In this document: in pieces, positions 22,167 to 31,018 of the stretch
Position numbering within the stretch: position 1 is the first letter of the stretch
How the letters are laid out: each line of letters begins with the position of its first letter
Assembly: GCA_011523705.1 (NCBI GenBank)
Contig: WTGC01000033.1
Location: 1-32,196, forward strand
Length of the DNA: 32,196 nt
Direction: 5' to 3'
From: Chloroflexota bacterium
Lineage (GTDB): Bacteria > Chloroflexota > Anaerolineae > Aggregatilineales > Phototrophicaceae
Made by a program: the position numbers and the translations under genes
The notes under the pieces: generated by a model
What the model was told of the DNA's origin: nothing
Database searches by the model: none
The model's input: the letters and a program-made list of their open reading frames with translations, nothing else

Positions 22167-22736
22167 ATGGTCCTGGAAAAACAGTTCATAAGCGCAGAAC
22201 AATTCCTCGAAATAGTCGAGCAGCCGGATTTCGACAACCGCAAAGTTGAACTCGTGGAAGGAGACATCGTTGACATGCCCTTGCCTAATCCGATTCACGC
22301 GGCCATTCTCGCCACGTTGTCAACAAAGTTGAATCTCTTCGTGACCGAAAGCGAATTAGGCCGCGTATTGGTTGGCGACGCGCCATTTGTTCTCGGGCGG
22401 AGCGCGGAAGGCAAGGACACGTTACGCGGCTTGGACATTGCATACATTTCTGCGGAACGCTTGCCGGGAAACTTGCCGCCAAGCCCATTGCATGTGGCGC
22501 CCGACCTTGCTGTCGAGATTATCTCTCCAAGCAATAAGGCGGAGGATATTGAAAAGAAAATCGAGCAATTGCTCGATGCTGGAACGACTTTGATTTGGAT
22601 TGTGTACCCCGATTTGCAGCGCGTCAAAGTACTAACGAATGAACGTACTTTCAAACTCAAAGAACGCGACGTTCTTACAGGCGGGGACGTTTTGCCGGGC
22701 TTTGAAATACGCGTTGCCGACATTTTCCCCTCTTGA
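22167..22736 (+). CDS. Uma2-family (DUF820) putative endonuclease
   Basis: This 189-residue protein belongs to the Uma2 family, which has a PD-(D/E)xK nuclease fold and is common in Chloroflexota and cyanobacteria. Family features seen are KVELVEGDI near residues 26-34, then RGLDIAYIS, PDLAVEIISPS and the closing LIWIVYPDLQRV strand. The probable active-site residues are the aspartate of the PDL segment, Glu of EIISPS and the lysine of EKKIEQ. Its cellular role is not known. An AGGAGG site precedes the ATG. It follows the glycosylase gene by 26 bases. Confidence 0.88.
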   Translation: MVLEKQFISAEQFLEIVEQPDFDNRKVELVEGDIVDMPLPNPIHAAILATLSTKLNLFVTESELGRVLVGDAPFVLGRSAEGKDTLRGLDIAYISAERLPGNLPPSPLHVAPDLAVEIISPSNKAEDIEKKIEQLLDAGTTLIWIVYPDLQRVKVLTNERTFKLKERDVLTGGDVLPGFEIRVADIFPS

Positions 22737-22781
22737 TTGGGGCGCCTTTTCCGAATAGCCGCTCCACCACATTTATCATAT

Positions 22782-23432
22782 ATGGACGAAGTCGATTCCC
22801 TCGTTCAGATCCTGTGGGATTACCTGCTGGTCGGCCATTCCCCCCGCCAAGCCGACTGCATCTTCGTCCTTTGCAGCCACGATGTTCGCGTCGCCGATTA
22901 CGCCATTGATCTTTATCAGATGGACTACGCGCCAGTCCTGCTATTCTCGGGCGGCGTGGTGCAGCGCGATGCGGCGCTGGGCGTTTTCTGGGATACGACA
23001 GAAGCCGAATACTTCGCGCGTCGCGCCATCGTGCGCGGTGTAGCGCCCGACCAAATCTTTATCGAAAACCGCTCTACCAATACAGGCGAGAACTTCCGCT
23101 ATACGCGAATGCTGCTTGAAGAACGCGGATTGGACTTCCAGTCCTTCATTTTGGCGCAGAAACCCTACATGGAGCGGCGTGTCTTGGCCACCGCGCAAAT
23201 GCAATGGCGTGACAAAGAATATGTAGTGACATCGCCGCCGATCAGCTGCGCCGATTATCTGCGCGGCCACCTCCCGCGTGATGCCGTGATTCAGCATATC
23301 GTTGGCGATTTTCAGCGCGTCAAAGTCTACGGCGAGAATGGTTTTCAAGCGCCGCAAGTGATTCCGGCGGCGGTGTGGGAGGCATTTGAGCGGCTGGTCG
23401 CGCTGGGCTACGACGAGCGGCTGGTCAGGTAA
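22782..23432 (+). CDS. YdcF-like (DUF218) protein
   Basis: This 216-residue soluble protein resembles the YdcF/DUF218 family, Rossmann-like proteins of uncertain biochemical activity. The pattern is clear: ADCIFVLCSHD near the start, VLLFSGG, then ENRSTNTGENFRYTR, and AQKPYMERR, which are the conserved blocks of the family. It has no membrane helix, unlike the SanA/ElyC relatives. The ATG at 22782 is chosen over an upstream GTG-type extension because the family alignment begins there; it has no ribosome site, and TATCAT lies directly before it. It ends 7 bases before the convergent gene's end on the other strand. Confidence 0.82.
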   Translation: MDEVDSLVQILWDYLLVGHSPRQADCIFVLCSHDVRVADYAIDLYQMDYAPVLLFSGGVVQRDAALGVFWDTTEAEYFARRAIVRGVAPDQIFIENRSTNTGENFRYTRMLLEERGLDFQSFILAQKPYMERRVLATAQMQWRDKEYVVTSPPISCADYLRGHLPRDAVIQHIVGDFQRVKVYGENGFQAPQVIPAAVWEAFERLVALGYDERLVR

Positions 23433-24198
23433 CGGGCGTCTTCGCCTCTTGGTCGAGATCCAGCAACAGCGCCGCATGGTCGCTCAAATCTCCGGAATCT
23501 GCCTTCTTGCCCCAAGCGTAGAAACACGACCGCACAAGCGGCTGAAGTTTCGCATTGGCAAAAACCTGGTCGAGCCTAAAGCCATTTCGACGCGGTGAAA
23601 ACCATGTCGGCGCGTCAACATCCGGCTGCAGAACGCGGAACGGGTCGCGCCAGCCTATCGTATCCAAAGGACTCATCACTTTCTCCATGTACCCTTCCGA
23701 GAATTCTGTCTCTTCGTCCAAACCTGTCATCCCGGTATTCATATCGCCGACAATGAGGGCGGCGCCTGATTTCTGGTTGCTGGCAATATTCAGTATTGCC
23801 TCGTAATATTCCCACCGGCCCATTGACCAGCCAAACGGCACATGAACGGCAAGTATATGGATGGGAGGCGCAGTATCCACGCGGGCGAGCGACCAGTACA
23901 AATTTGCATAGGGCACGTCTGGCAGCGGTTGAGCAACCTGATTCAACTTGAAGCGACTCGCAAGAAAGACGGCATTCCAACTGGGCTCGTCTTCATTGAC
24001 TGCCGATAGCTGATGTTCGTATCCGGCATCGGCCAGGCGCTGCGCGATCGATTGGCTGGGCGCGGTCCCGCGAAACTCGGCGAGCGCGACGAGGTCCGGA
24101 TTCCATTCGAGAATCTGCTCGGCGATTCCTTCTGCTCGGCTGCCGCCGCCGTGCTGGATGTTCCAGAATACAATTCGACATGGCTGGTCGTTTGACAT
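23425..24198 (-). CDS. Endonuclease/exonuclease/phosphatase family protein
   Basis: This 257-residue protein has the metal-dependent EEP fold shared by DNase I-type nucleases, phosphatases and sphingomyelinases. Seen motifs are FWNIQ (metal Asn), ALAEFRG (metal Glu), AVHVPFG, GDMNTG (catalytic Asp and Asn), RLDQVFAN and SDHAALLL (catalytic Asp-His). There is no signal peptide, so it acts in the cytoplasm; the substrate is unknown. The ATG follows the stop of the M20 peptidase gene by two bases within GAGGTGACCATG, which also supplies the ribosome site, so the genes are co-transcribed. Its 3' end overlaps the end of the YdcF-like gene by 8 bases. Confidence 0.87.
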   Translation of the reverse strand: MSNDQPCRIVFWNIQHGGGSRAEGIAEQILEWNPDLVALAEFRGTAPSQSIAQRLADAGYEHQLSAVNEDEPSWNAVFLASRFKLNQVAQPLPDVPYANLYWSLARVDTAPPIHILAVHVPFGWSMGRWEYYEAILNIASNQKSGAALIVGDMNTGMTGLDEETEFSEGYMEKVMSPLDTIGWRDPFRVLQPDVDAPTWFSPRRNGFRLDQVFANAKLQPLVRSCFYAWGKKADSGDLSDHAALLLDLDQEAKTPVT

Positions 24199-24200
24199 GG

Positions 24201-25622
24201 TCACCTCAAGGGATGTTCATGACTCGGCGCCGGCACATCGTCGGGGATCGGACATTTATAGGGGCTCCGCTCTATTACGGCGCGAAACTCTGCCTGCGCC
24301 CGCTCGAGGATTTCGGGAGACAGGATCAGCTGTGCCGCCGCCAGAGCCATCACTTTGGCCGCGTACATCATGCCCTTATGTCCGATGGACGTGCGCCCGG
24401 TGGCGACGACGCCCCAGGAATGGGCGGCCGCCCGGCTGGCCCAGGTCGCCGTTTGCAGCATGCTGCAAGGCGCGTACCAACTCATATCACCCATATCCGA
24501 CGAGCCAGGCGATACAAAATCCTTGTCGCAGCTGGGAAAGACATCGCCAATCAGCGCTCGCTCGGCCGTCTGCGGATCGACGCCGTAGCGATTGACCAGC
24601 GTCTTGACATTGGCGTCGCCGAAGCGCTGGTTGATGGCGGCGGCGTAGGCTTGCTCTTCAGCGCTGAAGTCGATGCCGCCCAGCTCGCGCATGACATCGT
24701 ATTGCAGGTCGGCCAACACTTCATTGGAGAGCACGCGCGTCGAGCCGGATTTGTAGACGATTTCGACCTGGGTATCGGTCATCATTGCCGCGCCCTTGGC
24801 GATACGGATGACGCGCCGGCTGACGTCTTCCAGCGTGTCCGGCTCGATGGCGCGGACGTAATAATAGCTTTCGGCGTAATCCGGCACCACGTTTGGCGCC
24901 AAGCCACCGCTGAGAATCGAGTAGTGCAGGCGCACATCATCGGTGACGTGTTCGCGCAGATAATTGACCCCGATATTCATCAGCTCCAGCGCGTCCAGCG
25001 CCGAGCGACCCGAATGTGGATCGGCGGCGGCGTGGGCGGTCTGGCCGTGGAAGCGGAAGTAGTAACGATTGACGCTGAGCAGGCTGCCCTTCATCGCCGA
25101 GTTGATATACCAGGGATGCCAGTTGAAGGTCGCGTCCAGATCGTCAAAGGCGCCGGCCCGCCCCATGAATACTTTGCCGCTGCCGCCTTCTTCCGCCGGG
25201 CAGCCATAGTAACGCACGGTGCCTGAATGCCCCGAACTACCCAGCCACTCCTTGAGGGCGACCGCCGCCGCCAGGCAACCGGTACCCAAGAGATTGTGCC
25301 CGCAGCCGTGCCCCGCCGCTCCGGCGGAAATGGGGTCGGGCGTGTTCTGATCTTTCTGCGACAAGCCGGGCAGGGCATCGTATTCGCCAGCGAAGGCAAT
25401 CACCGGCTTTCCCGCGCCCCACTCGGCGGCGAAGGCGGTGCTCAGCCCGCCGATATCCCAAGTGACGCGGAAACCCTCGGCTTCCAGGAAGTCCGCCTGC
25501 AGTTTCGACGCCTTGAACTCCAGAAATTGCAGTTCCGGATTATCCCAGATTTCGTCTGACATCCGCGTGAAGCGCCGCTCATGCTCGTCGAGCCAATCGG
25601 CGATGTCCTGCTTTGTACGCAT
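24201..25622 (-). CDS. M20 metallopeptidase, AbgB-like amidohydrolase
   Basis: This 473-residue enzyme should cleave an amide bond with two metal ions; its closest match by pattern is AbgB, which splits p-aminobenzoyl-glutamate. The metal site GHGCGHN lies near residue 108, and CPAEEGGSGK carries the catalytic glutamate pair. A dimerisation lid occupies the middle (about 175-300), with the conserved HAAADP histidine. The ATG at 25620-25622 aligns with the family start; a longer frame upstream lacks support, and the GGGGG before the ATG is only a fair ribosome site. The endonuclease/exonuclease/phosphatase gene follows directly. Confidence 0.9.
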   Translation of the reverse strand: MRTKQDIADWLDEHERRFTRMSDEIWDNPELQFLEFKASKLQADFLEAEGFRVTWDIGGLSTAFAAEWGAGKPVIAFAGEYDALPGLSQKDQNTPDPISAGAAGHGCGHNLLGTGCLAAAVALKEWLGSSGHSGTVRYYGCPAEEGGSGKVFMGRAGAFDDLDATFNWHPWYINSAMKGSLLSVNRYYFRFHGQTAHAAADPHSGRSALDALELMNIGVNYLREHVTDDVRLHYSILSGGLAPNVVPDYAESYYYVRAIEPDTLEDVSRRVIRIAKGAAMMTDTQVEIVYKSGSTRVLSNEVLADLQYDVMRELGGIDFSAEEQAYAAAINQRFGDANVKTLVNRYGVDPQTAERALIGDVFPSCDKDFVSPGSSDMGDMSWYAPCSMLQTATWASRAAAHSWGVVATGRTSIGHKGMMYAAKVMALAAAQLILSPEILERAQAEFRAVIERSPYKCPIPDDVPAPSHEHPLR

Positions 25623-25736
25623 ATTGCCCCCGTGCTGGTATGAATCGCATTGCCGGATGTTAACCTGCTTGACCAAATGAGGCTACGCTCATTCGCGAGG
25701 GCAATTGATGGCGATGATGCGAGAGAAGGCGCGAAG

Positions 25737-26672
25737 TTATACGCTGACGGTGGCGATCACCTGCTGGTTGGGATCCGCCGTATTCTCCGGCGGCAGCAGC
25801 TCGGCCGCGGCTTCGGGCAAAGCCAACGTCAGGCTGCGGAATCCCAGCCTATGCCCCATATCGCGGATCGCCACCAGCAGCTGCGTGCTCAGGTGCCGGG
25901 GCGACCAACAATACACATCGGCGCTGCGCTCGTTGTAAAGCTGCTGATGAAAACAGACGAGGGCTTCATGCCCCGACGCGTTGATGTAATGACGGTGTTT
26001 GCTGCGCGCGATGATCTGGGGAATGCCGCGCCAATGTTCGATCCACTCGCTCTCCCAGAGGGCGCGCGGGCTGGTCCAGCGCCCCACGGCCAGCGCCCAG
26101 TCGTCGATTTGGCTTGCCTCCGTCTTGGTGTATTCCTGACTCTTGTAAAAGCTCTGGCCGATCTGCGCATTGATGGAGTAGCGCGTCAGACGAAAGGCTT
26201 CGCTGGCGCCGAAATACCGGCGAAAATAGGTCGCCAGGTCATTGTCGTAATCCGGATGCGCGACCGACAGGCGCCCGGGCGCCCGCGCATTGCTCAGAAT
26301 CGTATCCGCCAAATTGTGATGGTCGTCATCGGAACAGCGCTCGTCCACCAATAATTCAGCCAGGTGCAGATGCGATCCCATCGGCGTCAATTCGCGATTG
26401 AGAAAGGCTTCGGCATACGCGAGCACGCGACCGTCATCGACCATCACGAAGGCCAAGCCATTGCCGCTAAGCACATGGCTGAGCCAGATTGAACCGGTCT
26501 CCAAGGACATCCAGGCGCCGCCATGCAGCCAGCGCTCGTAAATCGACAGCGCATCGTAGGGCAAATCTTCGACTTGGCCCTGCTCGTTCAGCCGCTGCCA
26601 AACGGGTACGCGCCCGCTGAAAAGCGCTACGATTTGCCGCGTGTCATCGAGTGTCGCCTGGCGTATTAACAT
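25737..26672 (-). CDS. GNAT-family N-acetyltransferase
   Basis: This 311-residue protein begins with a GNAT-type strand and helix (MLIRQATLDDTRQIVALF) and contains VLAYAEAFLN and LHLAELLVDERC, which match the central strands of the fold. The second half probably forms a second, degenerate acetyltransferase-like domain. The substrate is unknown. The ATG at 26670-26672 fits the family start; the longer open frame upstream overlaps the divergent coaX promoter region. It is transcribed divergently from coaX, with overlapping TATACT-like elements near 26720. Confidence 0.72.
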   Translation of the reverse strand: MLIRQATLDDTRQIVALFSGRVPVWQRLNEQGQVEDLPYDALSIYERWLHGGAWMSLETGSIWLSHVLSGNGLAFVMVDDGRVLAYAEAFLNRELTPMGSHLHLAELLVDERCSDDDHHNLADTILSNARAPGRLSVAHPDYDNDLATYFRRYFGASEAFRLTRYSINAQIGQSFYKSQEYTKTEASQIDDWALAVGRWTSPRALWESEWIEHWRGIPQIIARSKHRHYINASGHEALVCFHQQLYNERSADVYCWSPRHLSTQLLVAIRDMGHRLGFRSLTLALPEAAAELLPPENTADPNQQVIATVSV

Positions 26673-26694
26673 GGGTGAGTTTCTGGCGGCCTGC

Positions 26695-26731
26695 TTGCAT
26701 CCGCTCGCTGCCGAATCTAGTATAGTATAGC
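26695..26731. promoter_or_regulatory. Overlapping divergent promoter elements (GNAT gene / coaX)
   Basis: The segment CTAGTATAGTATAGCG offers -10 elements both ways: TAGTAT on the plus strand (with TTGCAT at 26695-26700, 18-base spacer) and TATACT on the minus strand. The plus-strand start would leave a leader of nearly 100 bases before coaX. Confidence 0.4.
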
Positions 26732-26827
26732 GCAGAGCGCGTTTCGGCATGGGTCGCTGCCGCCGCAACCTGCGCTGGACATTCTGGCCCACGCTTGGTG
26801 CTGCTATTCGAAATCAGGGAGACTGGC

Positions 26828-27601
26828 ATGCTGCTGGCTCTAGACATTGGCAATACAAATGTCCACCTGGGCTTGTGGGATGGCGCCAGCTGGCGGCTTT
26901 CCTGGCGAGCGCGCACCGTCGCCGAGAAGATGATGGACGAATACGCCATTCTGATTCGCAACTTTCTCGATACGGCAGAGGTCAATCCCGATGAAATCGC
27001 CGCCCTATGCCTGAGCAGCGTCGTGCCTTCGCTAACACCGACATTTCAGGAGTTGGCGCGCCGATACTTGAGCCTCGAGCCACTTACGGTCAGCAGCCAG
27101 ACAGAATTGGGCATCGCCATAGCGATTGACATGCCGGAGCAGGCCGGCGCCGATCGACTTTGCAATTCAGTCGCTTTATCGCAGCTTTACGGCGCGCCCG
27201 CAGTCTGCATCGACTTTGGCACCTCGACCAATTTCGATGTCTTGTCGGCGGATAATGCCTACATCGGCGGCGTCATAGCGCCCGGCATTCGTCTGGCCCA
27301 GGATGCCTTGGTGAGCCGCGCCGCCCAGTTGCACAAGGTTGACCTGCTGCCGCCGCCGCAACCGATCGGACGCAACACGGCGCAGGCCATGCAGTCGGGC
27401 ATATTTTGGGGATATGTCGGCCTGATCGAGTCGCTGCTGAAACGCATTCTGGCACAACTAGATGAGCCGGAAACGAGAGTCGTCACGACTGGCGGTCTGG
27501 CGCCGCTGTTCAACGCCCATATCGATGGGATTGACGAATTCGCACCGGAACTCACGCTGGATGGCTTGCGGCTGATTTACGAGTTGAACCGCGGCAAATG
27601 A
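26828..27601 (+). CDS. coaX: Type III pantothenate kinase
   Basis: This 257-residue enzyme phosphorylates pantothenate in the first step of coenzyme A synthesis. The N-terminal LLALDIGNTNVHLGLWDG is the phosphate-binding motif, AGADRLCN and DFGTSTNFDV are the substrate and second phosphate motifs, and GGVIAPGIRL is the conserved loop. The last phosphate motif is seen as TTGGLAP. The ATG has an AGGGAGA site 5 bases upstream; an earlier start is possible but unsupported. Type III enzymes are not feedback-inhibited by CoA. The gene appears to be transcribed alone. Confidence 0.95.
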   Translation: MLLALDIGNTNVHLGLWDGASWRLSWRARTVAEKMMDEYAILIRNFLDTAEVNPDEIAALCLSSVVPSLTPTFQELARRYLSLEPLTVSSQTELGIAIAIDMPEQAGADRLCNSVALSQLYGAPAVCIDFGTSTNFDVLSADNAYIGGVIAPGIRLAQDALVSRAAQLHKVDLLPPPQPIGRNTAQAMQSGIFWGYVGLIESLLKRILAQLDEPETRVVTTGGLAPLFNAHIDGIDEFAPELTLDGLRLIYELNRGK

Positions 27602-27603
27602 AA

Positions 27604-27622
27604 ATGCCCCGCGGCGGGGCAT
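27604..27622 (-). terminator. Terminator of tRNA-Asn
   Basis: ATGCCCC and GGGGCAT form a perfect 7-bp stem with a 5-base loop. On the minus strand it is followed by TTTTCATTT, placing it just after the tRNA. It also lies 3 bases after the coaX stop and may end that transcript too, though no U run follows on the plus strand. Confidence 0.7.
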
Positions 27623-27630
27623 TGCACAGG

Positions 27631-27703
27631 CTCCGTAGCTTGGACTTGAACCAAGAACCTAGCGGTTAACAGCCGCCCGCTCTGCCAATTGAGCTACTAC
27701 GGA
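27631..27703 (-). tRNA. tRNA-Asn (anticodon GTT)
   Basis: The cloverleaf is complete: acceptor TCCGTAG with CTACGGA, D stem GCTC/GAGC, anticodon stem GGCGG/CCGCT, loop CTGTTAA with anticodon GTT, five-base variable loop, and T stem CTTGG/CCAAG with loop TTCAAGT. The discriminator base is G and CCA is not fully encoded (CCT follows), so CCA must be added after transcription. Promoter and terminator are both visible. Confidence 0.95.
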
Positions 27704-27716
27704 ATAATATCCTGCT

Positions 27717-27745
27717 ATACTATCAGCGGCAGAATTGACTGTCAA
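27717..27745 (-). promoter_or_regulatory. tRNA-Asn promoter
   Basis: On the minus strand a perfect TTGACA (27740-27745), a 17-base spacer and TAGTAT (27717-27722) stand 13 bases before the mature tRNA end. It is the closest match to the standard housekeeping promoter in the window. Confidence 0.8.
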
Positions 27746-27795
27746 GATAAATTTGCCGCGTTGAGACGCAGCTGATTGCACGCGAGACAAAGCGA

Positions 27796-28950
27796 TTGGG
27801 AGAGAGCACTCTGGAAATAAAGACCTTGGCGGACCGCCGCGAATTCGAAGACTTTTTTTCATTCCCCTGGCGGCATTACGCCGATGACGCCAATTGGGCG
27901 CCGCCGTTGCTTTCGATGCGCCGGCAACTGCTGGACAAAAGCAAACATCCAGCCTGGAAGTATATGGATGGCGCATACTTCGCCGCCTGGCAGAGCGGGC
28001 AAATGGTCGGCACGATCGCCGCCTTCATTAACCATGAGCACAATCGCTATCACGACGAGAATATCGGTTTCTTCGGCTTATTTGAGTCCATCGACGACGA
28101 GGCGGTCGCTCGCGGCTTGCTGGAGGCCGCGGCTGATTGGGTCCGCGCGCGCGGCGCCGCTGCCATTCGCGGTCCGGCCAATTTCACCACCAATGAAGAA
28201 TGTGGCTTGCTTGTCGACAACTTCAGCCAGCCGGTGATCATGATGCCCTACAATCCGCCTTATTATGCGGCCTTGATTGAGCAGGCCGGCTTCGAGAAGG
28301 CGATGGATGTGCACTGCATCTACCAAGACCGCGAAACGATCGAAGCAACCGATTCGTTAGCGCGGCTGGAAAGGCTGGTCAAGCGCGCGTCGGAGCGCAG
28401 CGGCATCATCGTGCGCAACATGAACGCGGGAGACAAGAAGGCTGAATTCGAGCGCTTTCGCGAAATCTACAATGCCGCCTGGGAGAAGAATTGGGGCTTC
28501 ATCCCGATGAACGATGAAGAACTCGAGGCGCTGGTCAAGGACCTCGGCATGTTGGTCGAGGCAGATTTGGCCTTCTTCGCCGAGATCGCTGGCGAGCCGG
28601 TCGGCTTTGCGCTGACGATTCCCAACTTCAACGAAGCGCTGCGGCGCGCCTATCCTCGGCCCGGCGTCCCGGAAATATGGACTATGGCGCAGGTTGCCTG
28701 GCACTGGAAGATTCGCCGGGCCATCCGCGGTGTGCGCATGCCCTTGATGGGCGTCAAGCAAGAGCATCGCAATAAAGGCGTCGAATTGGCGATGCTGCTT
28801 GAGGTGATGAAAGCGCTGCTGCCGTCGCGCTACGATTACCTGGATTCAGGCTGGATCCTCGAGACCAACCCGCTCATCAAGATCAGCGTCAGTCTGGGTG
28901 GCCAGATTTACAAGACGCATCGCTTTTATCAGAAATCGCTGACGACTTAG
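27796..28950 (+). CDS. Large GNAT-like acyltransferase domain protein
   Basis: This protein of up to 384 residues has acetyltransferase-like features: GTIAAFINHEHNRY with a following GFFGLFES strand in the first half, and a C-terminal GNAT-like section with PVGFALTIPNFN and GVKQEHRNKGVELAMLLE, which resembles the acyl-CoA loop. An ANFTTNEECGLLVD block is also characteristic of this family, which is often left unnamed. Substrate unknown. The start is unusual: a TTG at 27796 opens the frame but lacks a ribosome site, whereas GGGAGAG (27798-27804) is well placed for a CTG at 27811. It follows tRNA-Asn on the opposite strand. Confidence 0.72.
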   Translation: MGESTLEIKTLADRREFEDFFSFPWRHYADDANWAPPLLSMRRQLLDKSKHPAWKYMDGAYFAAWQSGQMVGTIAAFINHEHNRYHDENIGFFGLFESIDDEAVARGLLEAAADWVRARGAAAIRGPANFTTNEECGLLVDNFSQPVIMMPYNPPYYAALIEQAGFEKAMDVHCIYQDRETIEATDSLARLERLVKRASERSGIIVRNMNAGDKKAEFERFREIYNAAWEKNWGFIPMNDEELEALVKDLGMLVEADLAFFAEIAGEPVGFALTIPNFNEALRRAYPRPGVPEIWTMAQVAWHWKIRRAIRGVRMPLMGVKQEHRNKGVELAMLLEVMKALLPSRYDYLDSGWILETNPLIKISVSLGGQIYKTHRFYQKSLTT

Positions 28951-30194
28951 CGCTCGGCGAGTTGGCTAAGCACCTGCGCTGTCGCCTGCTCGGCGCTGGC
29001 GTCGCCGTGCAAAACATGGATTAGCGCTTCCTGCATGAGTCTCGGCGCCGTGCCGCCCTCGTTTTCGGGCAGCGGAAGGGTGGCGTTCGCCAGCAGGTCG
29101 ACGAAGAATTGGCGATCGGCGCTGGGCGGCAGGCTATCATCCAACAGCGCCGGCTGCGTCGGCAAATGATAGAGCGCGCGGGCGAAATTGGCGTGGAATT
29201 CTGGCTCCATCATCCACTCCAGATAGCGCGCCGACAAGGTCTGGCGGCTCATATCCGGCGTGACCAGCACCCAAAGCCAGCCGTCGCGAATCGACCGGCC
29301 GCCGCCGATTGCAGTGGGTACCTGGCCCGCCATCAGCGTCGCGTCCTGCTGCTCGGTCATGGCGAAGTATTCGCTGGCGCGGAATACGGCCAACTGAGAG
29401 CGATCGGATCGATTGATAAACTCGGACTGATAGGCGGTCGGCGCCTGATAAGTGAGCACATCGGGCGTCACAAGCTCCCGCTGCACGAGGTCTTCGTAGA
29501 ATTTGAGCACGATGCCCAGGGCTTCCTCGTTGATATTCATCACGCCATTGCTGGGCGTCAATCCACCCGCGGATAGATATTGCAGGTAAAAGGTCTGATT
29601 CAGTCCATTGGCGCGCGCCGCGGGAAACAAGAAAGCCGCCTCATTAGCCAGCACATCGACAAATGTCAATCGGTATCCAGCGGCTTGCAAAGGCTGCGAA
29701 TGCACAGCCAAGAGCACATCGTAAAGATAGGGCAAGCCATAAAGCTCGGCGCCCGCCTCCAGCGAAATCTGGCCGAATTCGAGCCCGCCGTCAAGCGCGT
29801 TTATCAGCGAGGACGAAAACAAAGTCTCCATGGATTGCAGATATTGCTGTGATTGCGCCGGCGTGAAATCCCGACGGCGAATCAAGGTGACATCGGGCAG
29901 GGCGGCTGGCGCGATGTCTTTGCCAGCGCGGATCGTCGACATGATGCCGCCGACTTTGCCGACGTCCTTGATGCGGAATTCAATATCGATATTGCGGCTG
30001 CTGCTGAAGGCGGCCGTGTGCTCGCTCAGCAGTTGAAAGGCGTCGCCGGATTCATCGGAAATCAGGGGCGCGGGCAGCCAAACGCGTAATGGCGGCTGTG
30101 CTGAATCCTGGCCCAAAGTACCCTCTTGCGCTTGAATGCCTGCGCTAGCAAGTAAGCAAATGACAACAATGACTGTCGTCCATCGTTTCGGCAC
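28947..30194 (-). CDS. Extracellular solute-binding protein (ABC transporter type)
   Basis: This 415-residue protein has a cleavable signal peptide (about 1-22, ending IQAQ) and the overall pattern of family 1 solute-binding proteins: a start like LRVWLP, an IRAGKDIAPAALPDVTLI segment, GAELYGLPYLYDVL and a late LEWMMEPEFHANFARAL. It should bind a sugar or similar solute outside the membrane. No permease or ATPase gene is next to it, so it may work with components elsewhere. Translation starts at GTG with a GAGGAG site 6 bases upstream. Its end overlaps that of the acyltransferase gene by 4 bases, and it follows the LOG gene by 45 bases. Confidence 0.8.
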   Translation of the reverse strand: MPKRWTTVIVVICLLASAGIQAQEGTLGQDSAQPPLRVWLPAPLISDESGDAFQLLSEHTAAFSSSRNIDIEFRIKDVGKVGGIMSTIRAGKDIAPAALPDVTLIRRRDFTPAQSQQYLQSMETLFSSSLINALDGGLEFGQISLEAGAELYGLPYLYDVLLAVHSQPLQAAGYRLTFVDVLANEAAFLFPAARANGLNQTFYLQYLSAGGLTPSNGVMNINEEALGIVLKFYEDLVQRELVTPDVLTYQAPTAYQSEFINRSDRSQLAVFRASEYFAMTEQQDATLMAGQVPTAIGGGRSIRDGWLWVLVTPDMSRQTLSARYLEWMMEPEFHANFARALYHLPTQPALLDDSLPPSADRQFFVDLLANATLPLPENEGGTAPRLMQEALIHVLHGDASAEQATAQVLSQLAER

Positions 30195-30239
30195 TACAAG
30201 CTCCTCGATTTCATTGGTCTGGTCGACATCGCAACTTCT

Positions 30240-30806
30240 TCATGACATTTGGTTTTCGACGCCTGGCTGTCTCCAAGATGGCGACGAGAAAGCCTCGACG
30301 ACACGCTGCGCATCCTGCGCGATGGTGATCATGCCATGATAACCGTCGCCCAGAAAGGGGCTGCCTTCCATGATTGCGATGATTTCCGCCCACATCGGTC
30401 CGTAACACACGAATGGTCGGCGCGGCACGCCGCCAATGCGCATCAATTCCCAGGTTTCCGCAATCTCGTGCAGGGTGCCGATCCCGCCTGGCATCGCCAA
30501 ATAGCCATCGGCATGCTCCACCATGTGCAGCAGCCGGTCGCGTAAGTCGGCGTAATTCACCGTCTTGTCCAGGTAGCGGTTCGGCTGAACATTGAATTGC
30601 AAGCCAATCTGGTCGGTGGTGATGCCAATGACGCGGCCGCCGGCCATTTTGGCGCCTTTGCTGACCGCCTCCATGACGCCGAAGTATCCGCCGTTCATCA
30701 CCGCCCAGCCCGCCTGCGCAAGCGCCTGGCCAATCTTAACTGCGTCCTGGTAAACAGCGTGATTCGGTTCAACCTGTGAACTGCCGTATACGGTGATCGT
30801 CTTCAC
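30240..30806 (-). CDS. LOG-family protein (TIGR00730-type Rossmann fold)
   Basis: This 188-residue protein has the LOG-family nucleotide-binding signatures NGGYFGVMEAVSKGA near residue 38 and PGGIGTLHE near residue 105. Plant and bacterial members release cytokinin-type bases from their ribotides, while others act on ordinary nucleotides, so the exact substrate is open. It starts at GTG without a clear ribosome site. A TATACT with a preceding TGC (30843-30851, minus strand) gives an extended -10 promoter about 37 bases upstream of the start. The solute-binding protein gene follows and may share the transcript. Confidence 0.88.
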   Translation of the reverse strand: MKTITVYGSSQVEPNHAVYQDAVKIGQALAQAGWAVMNGGYFGVMEAVSKGAKMAGGRVIGITTDQIGLQFNVQPNRYLDKTVNYADLRDRLLHMVEHADGYLAMPGGIGTLHEIAETWELMRIGGVPRRPFVCYGPMWAEIIAIMEGSPFLGDGYHGMITIAQDAQRVVEAFSSPSWRQPGVENQMS

Positions 30807-30842
30807 GATTTTCGTCGCGTTCGCTATCGAATCTTGTCAGCG

Positions 30843-30851
30843 AGTATAGCA
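30843..30851 (-). promoter_or_regulatory. Extended -10 promoter of the LOG gene
   Basis: On the minus strand TGC is followed by TATACT (30843-30848), an extended -10. Only a poor -35 (TTCGCG) is present, as expected when the extended element is used. The transcript would have a leader of about 30 bases. Confidence 0.5.
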
Positions 30852-31018
30852 GACATGTTTCGCTTCGCGAATCAGGTCTTGCCGTCGTCGCCGGCATGTG
30901 GGATGCGGATCATTCGGCGGACAAGGCCTCGTGATACCCCCCCAACATTTGGGGCAACAAAGAGGGACATTTGGAGTATAGTATGGTTGCGACTTGGATA
31001 GATTGAATGGGAGATACA

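Noticed and set aside
24180..25226. 348-codon open frame on the plus strand
   Set aside because: It is antisense to the M20 peptidase gene, whose metal-site motifs are intact. No ribosome site or domain supports the plus-strand frame.
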